Part shown: in pieces, positions 8,678-17,693 of the stretch
Layout of the letters: the number at the start of each line of letters is the position of its first letter
How positions within the stretch are numbered: the stretch's first letter is position 1
Source: Chitinophaga pinensis
GTDB taxonomy: Bacteria > Bacteroidota > Bacteroidia > Chitinophagales > Chitinophagaceae
Length of the DNA: 64,000 bases
NCBI GenBank assembly: GCA_902167325.1
Contig: LR632930.1
Location: forward strand, 5,580,001 to 5,644,000
Reading direction: 5' to 3'
Notes under the pieces: generated by a model
What the model saw: the letters and a program-made list of their open reading frames with translations, nothing else
The model's database searches: none
Told to the model about the DNA's origin: nothing
Program-made: the position numbers and the translations under genes

Positions 8678-11600
8678 TTAGAGACTGATGTTAAGCGTAA
8701 CGGCATAGTTGCGGGAGAAGGGTACCGCGCCGGTGATCATTGGGTTGAACGGATTGTTGCTCTGCAGCGACTCGGGGTTCTGCCCGCCGTTAAGTCCGTT
8801 GTAGAGATACCCGATGTTACGTGCTGTAAACCGCAGTCCTGCCCCTTTCATACGAATGCTGCTGATGATGGATTTCGGCACCTGGTAGCCCAGCGAAATT
8901 TCGCGCAGCATTACCCACGATACGTCGGTTACAGAACCATTGTCGAGGTAAGTACCCCAGCCGTAGCTGTTGATGTAGTAACTCGCTGCTTTCCATGGTT
9001 CTACCAGCCCTGCTTCGTAAGCCTGGCGGAAAGTCATGCCGCCGATATCGCGCCCGTTAACGGGGCTTACTTCTCCTGCCTGGAAAACGGCATCGGGAAT
9101 AGCGCCATCGAAGATGGTTTGTCCGCTGTAGGAATCCTGACGGGCTACGCCGCCATTGGCCTGATCGCGGTACTGGAGTGAATTGAGCAGGTTACCGCGT
9201 TGCATACCGTAGTTGTATGCTTCGGAGTATGCCTTGCCACCCACACGTGCATCTACCTGTACATACAGCTGGAAATCTTTGTAACGCAGGTTGGTGTTAA
9301 CACCTGCCAGCCAATCGGGTTCTACGCGGCCAATGTTCTCACGCTCGCCGGCTTTGAACTGCTTAGGTACCCAGGAGTACTGCATGAACTTATGCTTACG
9401 CTCGGGGTCGGTATTTTCTGCATAACCGCCCACACGGATCAGGGGGAAGCCGGTAGCCTCATCGCGCAAACGCCAGGAGGAGTTCGCCGTCAGCACACCA
9501 AAATCACCACCTTCATATGCCCATACGCCAGCGCCGTCATAGTCGCCCATGAGTTCACGCGCCTGCAGGGAAGGGTGCAGGGAAATGATCTTGCCGCGGT
9601 TGCGGGTAAAGTTGGCAGATACATCCCAACGGAAGTTCTTGTTGCGCACAGGCGTCACATTCACCAGCAATTCAATACCCTGGTTCTGGATATTGCCTGC
9701 GTTGATTCGGCGCTGGCTGAACCCTGTTTCGATCGGGTTGGGAATGGTAATGATCTGATTGAAAGTATTGGTGCGGTACCAGGCAAAATCCACGTTCACC
9801 AGATCGTTGAGGAACGAGAGGTTTGTACCCAGCTCAAGGGAACGCTGAATTTCTGGCTTCAGGTCCATGATAGGCAGAATGTTGGCGTTTTGCATAGATG
9901 CCGTTACCACCGACTGGCCTGCGCCATTAATGGTAGTACCCTGCAGGTAGCTGCCGAAGCTTGTCTGATAAGGATCCGTGCCTTTACCCACCCATGCCAG
10001 TGAAGCACGCAGTTTGCCGAAGCTCAGCCATGTGGGCATCGCCTCTCTCCACATATCACTGAATGCCCAGGAAAGGTTCATGGAAGGATAGAAAACAGAA
10101 TAGTTATTCTCTCCCGGTACGCCATCAGGATACATCAGAGACGACAGCCAGTCGTTACGGCCGGTGAGTTCCAGGTTCAGGTAATCCTTCCAGCCGAAGT
10201 TTACGATAGCACCTACGGAAGCAGCACGGGAATCCGGCGAGCGGTACGTGTACCGGCGCTGGTTGGTGATATCATTTACAGAGTTGGTGAGTGTAAATAC
10301 ATTGGGAACAATAAGGCCCCCGTTGGTGCTGGCACCATATTCTTCACGGATACCGTTGCCGTAGTACTCGTTGTACAGGCGAACGTCAATGTCGAGGTTT
10401 CCATTCAGGGCTTTACGGTTACCGTGCGCCATGAAAAGGTAGTTATACGAAGAGCGGTAATCGCCGCCTACGGAGTAACGGCCGCCGGAGTTGAATTTAC
10501 CACCGCCCATTTCTTTCAGCTCAGAGAAGATCTTGTAGCTGTTGATATTCGCTCTTGCAGATACATCAATCCAGTCGTTCAGCTGGGCTTTCAGCTGAAG
10601 GTAAGCCAGCAGCGACTTCTCACGGCGGTTGTTATCGAGGTTATCGAAACGGTTAAACGCCGCGTTCACTACGTTATCGTATTGGGAATAACCGTAGGAG
10701 CGCATGGAGTTGTCTGGCAGGCGGTAGTTGGCTTTCCAGTCGGCCAGATCGGTATTACGGGGAACGGAATAGTAGGTGAGGAAACCGAGGTTCTCACCGC
10801 CGGTCCAGTAGTAACGGCCCTGGCCGTAAGGGTTACGGGCATCGGTGAGTGCGTAGGTGGCGCCGGCTTCCAGGGAAAACACTTTATTGATCCTGCCGGT
10901 TGTCCGGAAATCGAAGTTGTTCCTTTTTACCTGGTTGTTAGGCAGTGTACCATCGTTCCGGAGATTGGAATAGGAAAGCCGGTAGGTCACATTCTCGCTA
11001 CCGCCTGAAACTGCGATGTTGTTATTGATGTAGTTCCCGTTCTGGAAGAATGTTTTCCAGTTATTCGTCTGCGGAGAATAAGGCACCAACCTGGTAGCAT
11101 CATACACCGAAGGGTGCATGGAGCCGTCCATTTTGGGACCATAGCTGTAGGAAGTAGCTATCTGTGTGCCATCAGGCTTCCAGTTACCTTCCCTGTAGAA
11201 AGGCGTTCCGGAGCCGTATACATCCTGCAGGGGAAGACCATTGCGGTAAATCACCTGCGACTGGTAAGTGCTGTTATATGAAATACCAAGCCCCTGCCCG
11301 GCCGAGCCTTTCTTGGAAGTGATCACGATCGCGCCATTGGCACCACGGGTACCATACAGGCTGGTTGCCGCGGCACCCTTCAGCACGGTGATGCTCTCAT
11401 AATCGTCAGGGTTGAGGTTCTTGAGCTGCGAACCCTGATCCACGCCGTCGGCATCATAGGTGTTCGTTTCAAGTACCATACCATCTACCACAAAAATGGG
11501 CTGGTTGTTCTTGTCGAGCGATTTAGCACCGCGGATGATGATGGAAGGCGAGGATTGTACGCCGGCAGCGCCCATCACGTTGATGTTGAGGCCGGCTACT

Positions 11601-12352
11601 TTACCCTGGAGGGCGGTAATGGGGGAGATGGTATTTGCACGTTGCACTTCTTCCCCTTTCACGGTGGTAAGGGCGTATCCCAGCTTACGGTCTTTTTTGG
11701 CGATACCGAGGGCGGTTACCACCACGTTATCGAGCGTTTGGGTGTTCTCGCGGAGGATAACGTTTACCTGCAGGCTGCTGCCTACGGTTACTTCCTGGTT
11801 CGAGAATCCGATGAAGCTGAGCTGCAGTACATCGCCTGCCTGGGCTTCAAGGGTGAACTCGCCGCGGGCGTTGGTGGAGGTGCCACGTGTGGTACCTTTT
11901 ACGCGAACGGTTACGCCCTGCAGGCGCTGGCCGGTGGAGTCGCTCACTACGCCACGCACTGCTGCAAAACGCACTTCGCCCGTTGCAGAAACTGCTTTCT
12001 CCTTTACTACCACGGTGTTGCCAACGATGGAGTAGCCCAGCGGCTGGTTAGCGAAGCAAATGTCCAGCACCTTTTCGAGGCGCTCGTTGGTGACATCGAG
12101 GGAAACGCTGCCGGCTTTGCGCAGCAGAGATTCGTCATAGAAGAATGCATACCCCGTCTGCTTTTTGATAGCGCGGAAAACTTTCTCCAGTGGCGCGTTG
12201 CGCTGCGAGATCGTTACGTTCTGGGAATAGGTTTTGGCACTGATCTGCAAACAGAAAGCCATGAGAAAGACGGCTGTCAGCTTCATACACAAGTAGATTT
12301 TGGGATACAACCCGGGTCGGAAATACCGGGCTCCACGTAGAATTTTTTGCAT
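8678..12352 (-). CDS. SusC/RagA-family TonB-linked outer-membrane transporter
   Basis: The start at 12352 gives 1224 residues beginning MQKILRGARYF, a typical Chitinophaga SusC opening, rather than an upstream start. A membrane signal segment is followed by an STN domain (about 45-120), a carboxypeptidase-regulatory-like beta domain, a TonB plug (GAKSLDKNNQP, then VLKGAAATSLYG and GANGAIVITSKKG) and a long 22-strand barrel. The STN domain is the part that contacts FecR-type anti-sigma factors. Together with the upstream fecR and ECF sigma genes it indicates substrate-induced transcription. It pairs with the downstream SusD. Confidence 0.93.
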   Translation of the reverse strand: MQKILRGARYFRPGLYPKIYLCMKLTAVFLMAFCLQISAKTYSQNVTISQRNAPLEKVFRAIKKQTGYAFFYDESLLRKAGSVSLDVTNERLEKVLDICFANQPLGYSIVGNTVVVKEKAVSATGEVRFAAVRGVVSDSTGQRLQGVTVRVKGTTRGTSTNARGEFTLEAQAGDVLQLSFIGFSNQEVTVGSSLQVNVILRENTQTLDNVVVTALGIAKKDRKLGYALTTVKGEEVQRANTISPITALQGKVAGLNINVMGAAGVQSSPSIIIRGAKSLDKNNQPIFVVDGMVLETNTYDADGVDQGSQLKNLNPDDYESITVLKGAAATSLYGTRGANGAIVITSKKGSAGQGLGISYNSTYQSQVIYRNGLPLQDVYGSGTPFYREGNWKPDGTQIATSYSYGPKMDGSMHPSVYDATRLVPYSPQTNNWKTFFQNGNYINNNIAVSGGSENVTYRLSYSNLRNDGTLPNNQVKRNNFDFRTTGRINKVFSLEAGATYALTDARNPYGQGRYYWTGGENLGFLTYYSVPRNTDLADWKANYRLPDNSMRSYGYSQYDNVVNAAFNRFDNLDNNRREKSLLAYLQLKAQLNDWIDVSARANINSYKIFSELKEMGGGKFNSGGRYSVGGDYRSSYNYLFMAHGNRKALNGNLDIDVRLYNEYYGNGIREEYGASTNGGLIVPNVFTLTNSVNDITNQRRYTYRSPDSRAASVGAIVNFGWKDYLNLELTGRNDWLSSLMYPDGVPGENNYSVFYPSMNLSWAFSDMWREAMPTWLSFGKLRASLAWVGKGTDPYQTSFGSYLQGTTINGAGQSVVTASMQNANILPIMDLKPEIQRSLELGTNLSFLNDLVNVDFAWYRTNTFNQIITIPNPIETGFSQRRINAGNIQNQGIELLVNVTPVRNKNFRWDVSANFTRNRGKIISLHPSLQARELMGDYDGAGVWAYEGGDFGVLTANSSWRLRDEATGFPLIRVGGYAENTDPERKHKFMQYSWVPKQFKAGERENIGRVEPDWLAGVNTNLRYKDFQLYVQVDARVGGKAYSEAYNYGMQRGNLLNSLQYRDQANGGVARQDSYSGQTIFDGAIPDAVFQAGEVSPVNGRDIGGMTFRQAYEAGLVEPWKAASYYINSYGWGTYLDNGSVTDVSWVMLREISLGYQVPKSIISSIRMKGAGLRFTARNIGYLYNGLNGGQNPESLQSNNPFNPMITGAVPFSRNYAVTLNISL

Positions 12353-12429
12353 ACTTTCGTACAGGTTTGGGTGATAAAATGCTGTTATCGCTAAATTCTT
12401 CCCTTTGGGGACGATACCTGAACTTCCTG

Positions 12430-12455
12430 CCGCCCTGACTCTCACCTCAGGGCGG
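12430..12455. terminator. Perfect 9-bp hairpin between fecR and susC
   Basis: CCGCCCTGA (12430-12438) and TCAGGGCGG (12447-12455) form a hairpin just after the fecR stop. No T-run follows on the minus strand, so it may attenuate or process the transcript rather than fully terminate it before susC. Confidence 0.5.
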
Positions 12456-12461
12456 TTTCCG

Positions 12462-13661
12462 TTAAGGCATTACTATTATCTTCTTGTCTTCTATTCTGAA
12501 ATGCACGCTGGATTCTTCCAGGATGCGCAATACTTCCGACGCTTTGGAGTTCCGGGATATCTCCCCTCCGAAACGCCTGTCGGGGATGCGCCCTTCGTAC
12601 TCGATTTCCACGTCGTACCAGCGCGCCAGCTGGCGCATCACGGCATAGAGATTGGTTTGGTCAAATGAAAAGTATCCGTTCTTCCACGCCATAATGGCGT
12701 CTGTGTTCACTTCATGCTGAATTTTAATTTCCCGGCCTTCGCTCACCAGCGATTGTTCGCCCGGCTTCAATGTACGCTCCTGCCCTGCTGCCGTCACCTT
12801 TACACTGCCTTCCAGCAACGTGGTTTCCATGGCAGCCTCATCTTCATACGCCTGCACGTTGAAATGCGTTCCCAGTACGCGCACTTCCATGCCGCGGCAG
12901 GCCACTATAAAGGAGCTGCCCTGCTGCTGTGCTACTTCAAAATAGGCTTCCCCGCTGATCTCCACCCTCCTTTCCCCGCCATGGAATGCAGTCGGAAAAC
13001 GGATCGATGATGCCGCGTTCAGCCATACGGCCGTGCCATCGGCCAACACCAGTCTGAACTGGCGCCCGCGGGGTGTTTGTACGGTATTGAAAATGATTTC
13101 CTGTACCTGCGTTTCGCGGCCGTTGTATTTAACGCCGCTTTCCCCCTGCACCACTTCTGAACCGCCCTGCATGGCCAGTACGCCGCTCCCTGCACTGTCG
13201 AGCACAATCCTGCTGCCGTTGCCCAATGTGAGGATGGCCCCATTGGTTCCGGGAAGGATATCCGGACCGGCCGGTGTTTCGATATGCTGATAAGATGTTT
13301 TCTGCTGCCCCATGCGTGCGGTAATCAGCCAAATCCCGGTCCCTGCAACAATGAGCAATACCGCAGCTGCAATAAAACGTTTTAGCCACATCCTGCGCAC
13401 AGGTGTTTTCTCCTGCTCAAAAGGGCTGATGGCAGATGCATCTTCCATCAACCGGCGGTATTTCGCATCCCAGTCTACCTGAGAACCCGCTTCCGGATGC
13501 TTCGCGGCTTCCCACTGCTCCTGCATAAGGGCCGTTACACCGGGTATCGCTTCCTCTTCCGCAGTCATACGCAGCATCTCATCCAGCTCCTCACGGGAGA
13601 TGGTCCGGTCAAAATACCGGCTTGCCAGATAATGCCATTTATGCTTTTCCTGTTCCTTCAT
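12462..13661 (-). CDS. FecR-family anti-sigma factor
   Basis: This 399-residue protein has a cytoplasmic N-terminal part that would bind the sigma factor and one membrane helix (about 96-114). A periplasmic FecR domain (about 180-290, with QTPRGRQFRLVLADGTAVWLN) precedes a C-terminal DUF4974-like domain (from about 315, FDQTNLYAVMRQLARWYDV). It would pass the signal from the STN domain of the SusC transporter to the ECF sigma factor encoded 87 bp upstream. Confidence 0.93.
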   Translation of the reverse strand: MKEQEKHKWHYLASRYFDRTISREELDEMLRMTAEEEAIPGVTALMQEQWEAAKHPEAGSQVDWDAKYRRLMEDASAISPFEQEKTPVRRMWLKRFIAAAVLLIVAGTGIWLITARMGQQKTSYQHIETPAGPDILPGTNGAILTLGNGSRIVLDSAGSGVLAMQGGSEVVQGESGVKYNGRETQVQEIIFNTVQTPRGRQFRLVLADGTAVWLNAASSIRFPTAFHGGERRVEISGEAYFEVAQQQGSSFIVACRGMEVRVLGTHFNVQAYEDEAAMETTLLEGSVKVTAAGQERTLKPGEQSLVSEGREIKIQHEVNTDAIMAWKNGYFSFDQTNLYAVMRQLARWYDVEIEYEGRIPDRRFGGEISRNSKASEVLRILEESSVHFRIEDKKIIVMP

Positions 13662-13748
13662 GCAAATGTTTGACTGCAGCCGGGTGATGGCCGTCAGATA
13701 GAAAGACGAAATAAAAAAAGGGAATAACTAGTGGATGTGAAAAAAAAG

Positions 13749-14342
13749 TTAAATCCTCGTCCAGAAGAAAATGAGGATGGCAAGGTCCATTTCACGCGAA
13801 AGGTAATTCCGGATGAAACGTTGTGCTGCAACTATATGGTTATTAACGGTAGACCGTGAAATTTGCAGTTGGGCAGCAATCTGGTCGTGGCTCATGTCTG
13901 CATCCCGGCTAAGCTGGTATACTTTCTGCGCCTGCGGCGGAAGGAGCGCTATTGCCTTACGGACGTGCGCTTCAAATTCCCGCTTCTGCAGCTGAGCATC
14001 GGGCTGTTCTCCGGCAGAAGCCTGGATATCGTCCCACAGGAGATCACGCAGCGCACTGTCATTGGCAGCAGAGCGAAGGAAATCGATGGATTTGTTATGG
14101 GCAACCCTGAAAAGGAAAGCATCAAAATTACGGACCTGCCCCAGCAGCTCGCGCCCCAGCCAGATCTTCATGAATACATCGAGCACCAGCTCTTCAGCTA
14201 CCTGCTCCGAACGAATAAATTTCAAAATGAAAGCGAACAACCGGCCTTTGTATTCATCAAATAGCGCTTTGAAAGCCGGCTCATCGCCGCCTGCAATTCT
14301 TTGCAGAATCAATTGTTCATCATATAACGTGCTGGCCGGCAA
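13749..14342 (-). CDS. ECF-family RNA polymerase sigma factor
   Basis: The sequence has sigma-70 region 2 (VLDVFMKIWLGRE, NFDAFLFRVAHNKSIDFLR) and region 4 (IALLPPQAQKVYQLSRDADMSHD, then an HTH). No ATG is available. The open frame reaches a TTG at 14432, but a consensus -7 box at 14402-14409 lies inside that extension, so I place the start at the TTG at 14342, giving 197 residues. It should activate the susCD locus under control of the adjacent FecR protein. The start is uncertain, the family is not. Confidence 0.85.
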   Translation of the reverse strand: MPASTLYDEQLILQRIAGGDEPAFKALFDEYKGRLFAFILKFIRSEQVAEELVLDVFMKIWLGRELLGQVRNFDAFLFRVAHNKSIDFLRSAANDSALRDLLWDDIQASAGEQPDAQLQKREFEAHVRKAIALLPPQAQKVYQLSRDADMSHDQIAAQLQISRSTVNNHIVAAQRFIRNYLSREMDLAILIFFWTRI

Positions 14343-14401
14343 GGATGTCGAAGTTAGGTATTGGTCGATAAATGTATGCTTGTTAGCTAATTCAATACCG
14401 T

Positions 14402-14409
14402 CAAACGTA
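14402..14409 (-). promoter_or_regulatory. -7 promoter box for the ECF sigma gene
   Basis: On the minus strand the sequence is TACGTTTG, an exact TAnnTTTG match, about 60 nt upstream of the proposed TTG start. I see no convincing -33 element. Confidence 0.45.
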
Positions 14410-14440
14410 GAAAGAAAAGGGAAGAATACCAAATTTTATG

Positions 14441-15331
14441 TCAGACATGTTGATCATATTCCCTCACCGGTACGCTGGCAGTCAGCATCTCATATTCAGC
14501 TTCATTGAAGCGTGGTGCATCCGCTGCCGCATCCTCCAGCTGCTGCACCGTCCGCAACCCGGCCACTGTACTTGTTACTGCAGGATGCATCTGTACATAC
14601 TTCAAAGCAGACTGGGCCGGGCTGCGATGTGTGCCCGATACTTCCGCGATGGCTTCCTGCGCATGCTCCACTTCTTTTTTCGTTAAGTGCAGATAATCCA
14701 CCGCAGGCTTCCCTGCCAGCAAGCCTTTGGCCAGGCTGCCACGCGCCAGTACGCCGATGTTATGCTGCTCCAGTATAGGCAGGCACGACATTTCCGGCCG
14801 CCGGTCCAGCAGGCTGTACTGCATCATCACACTTACTATCCGGCTCCTGCGTGCGTATTCGCGGATCACATTCGGCCGGATGGATGATATACCGTAATAC
14901 CGGATCTTCCCCTGTTGCTGCAGCAGTTCGAATGCTTCAATAGCTTCATCTATCGGATCATCGATGGTGCCGCCATGCAACTGGTACAGATCGATATAAT
15001 CCGTTTGCAGCCGTTGCAGGCTTTTCTCCACGCATGCAAGGATGTAAGCCTTACGCGGGTTCCAGTCCCACCCCGAACCATCGGGCCGCCACTGGTTGCC
15101 AACCTTGGTGGCCAGGATCACATCTTTACGCTTTCCTTTAAATGCTTTGCCAACGGAGCTTTCGTTGAAGCCTTTCTCGTAGAGATCGGCCGTATCAAAA
15201 AAGTTAATGCCCAACGCCACAGCACGATGGATGATGCGCGCATTATCCGCATCATCCATCCCGAGCGACATACATCCGAATGATGCTTCGCTGATCTGCA
15301 GCCCGCTGCTGCCGAGGGTTTTGTAATTCAT
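14441..15331 (-). CDS. Aldo/keto reductase
   Basis: This NADPH-dependent TIM-barrel oxidoreductase has 296 residues from the ATG at 15331. The catalytic tetrad is visible: Asp and Tyr in DTADLYEKG, Lys in ILATKVG and His in LYQLHGG. The C-terminal cofactor region contains the SPAQSALKYV and VAGLRTVQQL motifs. An upstream in-frame start at 15355 would overlap the hexosaminidase gene by 20 bp. The chosen start leaves 4 bp, so the two are co-transcribed. The substrate is unknown. Confidence 0.88.
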   Translation of the reverse strand: MNYKTLGSSGLQISEASFGCMSLGMDDADNARIIHRAVALGINFFDTADLYEKGFNESSVGKAFKGKRKDVILATKVGNQWRPDGSGWDWNPRKAYILACVEKSLQRLQTDYIDLYQLHGGTIDDPIDEAIEAFELLQQQGKIRYYGISSIRPNVIREYARRSRIVSVMMQYSLLDRRPEMSCLPILEQHNIGVLARGSLAKGLLAGKPAVDYLHLTKKEVEHAQEAIAEVSGTHRSPAQSALKYVQMHPAVTSTVAGLRTVQQLEDAAADAPRFNEAEYEMLTASVPVREYDQHV

Positions 15332-15335
15332 ACTT

Positions 15336-17567
15336 CTAATATACGATAATCTCATCCGTGAACAGGAAACCCTTCTGTACCGGCGCTTTCACCCGGATGT
15401 AGCGGCCTTTCTGCCCGCGCAGATCGAAAGTAAAATCTTTGAAGATGAGTTTTTCGTGGGCAGGCGGTACATCATTGGCCACCGTAATGGCGGGTATATT
15501 TTCGAATGCCTTCGGATCATCTGCCACCTGCACTTTCACTTCGGTGGGCATATATACACCCGGGCCTGTTATCTGCATAAAACCGATGGAAAGGCTTTCC
15601 AGTGACTGGGAGGTACCGAGGTCTATCGTAACATCCACTCCTTTGCCAAGGAAACCCTGCCACTGTCCGTCGCCATAAGTAAGTGACCCGCGGTAACCAT
15701 TTACCAGTGTGGCCGCTTTTTGTGCGGGATAGCTGCCACTCCAGGGAGTGTTGTAGGTGACGGTTTTGCCGATTGCTTTATGATAATGTACAGGTACTGT
15801 TACGGGGCGCCCCATCAGCATGGTATCGCGGAAAACTGCGGCTGTCAGCTGTGCTGTTCCCGGTACTTCTACAGGGGTTGTATACAATGCAGATGTTGCG
15901 TTCGGGCGTGTTCCGTTGAGCGTATAGCGGATGACAGGCTGGTATTGTTCTGTTTCGAAAGAAACGATGGTCAGCCTGCGTACGGTATCGATCACTGTTT
16001 TCGGTTCCAGCTGTACTGAAGGACGGTAATAGTTTACCTGCTTGCGTTGCAGCAGGCGGTAATGTGCCTGTAGTCTGGTTTTGAAATCGTTCCAGTTGCG
16101 TTTATCCTTTTGCGACCATACTACCTCAGACAGTGCGAGCATTCTGGGGAATACCATGTATTCCACCTGGTAAGTGGCAGGCATATATTCCGCCCACACA
16201 TTGGCCTGTGCGCCCAGTACGTGATGCGCTTTATCTGCCGGAAGCTCTGCCGGTACAGGTTCGTAGGAATATACTTTGGACAGCGGCAGATAACCGCCGA
16301 TAGTGAGGGGTTCGGTAGAGGGATCGGACTGGTAACTGTCGAAGTAACAGTATCCCCCCGGCGTCATCACCACATCGTGCCCTTCGGATGCCGCAGTAAT
16401 ACCGCCTTTCTCCCCGCGCCAGCTCATCACCGTTGCTTCAGGGGCAAGCCCCCCTTCCAGGATCTCATCCCAGCCCATCAGCTTGCGGCCGTTGGCGATG
16501 AGGAATTTCTCCGTCCGTTTCACCGCATAACTCTGCAATGCCTCTTCATTAGCCAGATGCTCATGCTGCATGCGGCGCTGGCATTTGGGGCACTTCTTCC
16601 ACGCAGATTTATCGGCCTCATCTCCGCCAATGTGGATGTATTTAGATGGGAAAATTGCCATTACTTCACGCAGCACATCTTCGAGGAAAGTAAATGTGCT
16701 GTCGTTCCCGAGGCAGAACTCCGATTGTTTGTACGGTTCACCTGCGCAGGAAAGATGCGGGTAAACGGCCAGAACTTCTTCCGAGTGACCCGGCATTTCA
16801 ATTTCCGGGATCACGGTGATGCCGCGGCGTGCCGCATAAGCCACTACTTTGCGGGCTTCATCCTGTGTATAATAACCGCCATACGCATTGGGGTTACCTT
16901 CTTCGAGATAATGTCGCGGGCTCTTCCACCATTCCATGTAGTTGGCATGTGTGCGCCAGGCAGCCTGTTGCGTTAATGCAGGATACTTTTTGATTTCGAG
17001 GCGCCAGCCTGCACCATCGGTAATATGCCAGTGGAATACATTCATTTTGTACATGGCCATCAGGTCTATGTACTTATAAACAAATTCCAGGGGAAAGAAG
17101 TGGCGGGATACGTCGAGGTGAAGACCTCTGTATGTAAAGCGCGGTTCATCAGAGATGGCCACTGCCGGGAGTACCCGCTGGTTGGGCTGTGTGCCCATGA
17201 TCTGCAGCAGTGTGTAAATGCCATGGAGCGCACCGGCACGGCCAGAGGCATATATCTTTACCGACTGCGGGTCTATAATAAGCCGGTAAGCAGCACTGTC
17301 TGCCTGCTTACGGAGTATTTCTTTCAGGATACGGATATTGCCGGTTTGCGCGCCTTTCCCCTGCAGGGGGATGCCCGATTGTTCCGACAGTAATGCGGCC
17401 GCATCCCGGAAAACCGGATCTGCGGAAATAACTGTTTGGGAGGTAATGGTAAACTGTCCTGCAGCTTCCTGTAACAGAACGGGGGCGGGTATCACATTCA
17501 CCCGCTGCGTTTGCGCCTGAGCAGTCATACCTGCTGCCAGCAACGCCATCAAACCAATTCGCTTCAT
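15336..17567 (-). CDS. Secreted GH20 beta-N-acetylhexosaminidase
   Basis: This 743-residue enzyme removes terminal N-acetylglucosamine or N-acetylgalactosamine from glycans. It has a Sec signal peptide (cleavage near TAQAQT), an N-terminal GH20b-like domain (about 25-140) and a GH20 barrel (about 145-490). The catalytic pair D316-E317 lies in HIGGDEADK. C-terminal beta domains, chitobiase-like (about 545-600) and discoidin-like (about 610-743), follow. Likely targets are chitin oligosaccharides, peptidoglycan fragments or glycoproteins. It is followed after 4 bp by the aldo/keto reductase gene. Confidence 0.93.
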   Translation of the reverse strand: MKRIGLMALLAAGMTAQAQTQRVNVIPAPVLLQEAAGQFTITSQTVISADPVFRDAAALLSEQSGIPLQGKGAQTGNIRILKEILRKQADSAAYRLIIDPQSVKIYASGRAGALHGIYTLLQIMGTQPNQRVLPAVAISDEPRFTYRGLHLDVSRHFFPLEFVYKYIDLMAMYKMNVFHWHITDGAGWRLEIKKYPALTQQAAWRTHANYMEWWKSPRHYLEEGNPNAYGGYYTQDEARKVVAYAARRGITVIPEIEMPGHSEEVLAVYPHLSCAGEPYKQSEFCLGNDSTFTFLEDVLREVMAIFPSKYIHIGGDEADKSAWKKCPKCQRRMQHEHLANEEALQSYAVKRTEKFLIANGRKLMGWDEILEGGLAPEATVMSWRGEKGGITAASEGHDVVMTPGGYCYFDSYQSDPSTEPLTIGGYLPLSKVYSYEPVPAELPADKAHHVLGAQANVWAEYMPATYQVEYMVFPRMLALSEVVWSQKDKRNWNDFKTRLQAHYRLLQRKQVNYYRPSVQLEPKTVIDTVRRLTIVSFETEQYQPVIRYTLNGTRPNATSALYTTPVEVPGTAQLTAAVFRDTMLMGRPVTVPVHYHKAIGKTVTYNTPWSGSYPAQKAATLVNGYRGSLTYGDGQWQGFLGKGVDVTIDLGTSQSLESLSIGFMQITGPGVYMPTEVKVQVADDPKAFENIPAITVANDVPPAHEKLIFKDFTFDLRGQKGRYIRVKAPVQKGFLFTDEIIVY

Positions 17568-17693
17568 TATTCACTGTTGTTTAAAAACTGTGGTGAAATT
17601 AATACATCCGCGGGTAAGGTGCTACATTTAAAAGTCCCGGAATTGTTTCAGCAAGTACCATCGCAGGAAGTTGTATGGGTGTACTTTCACCGG

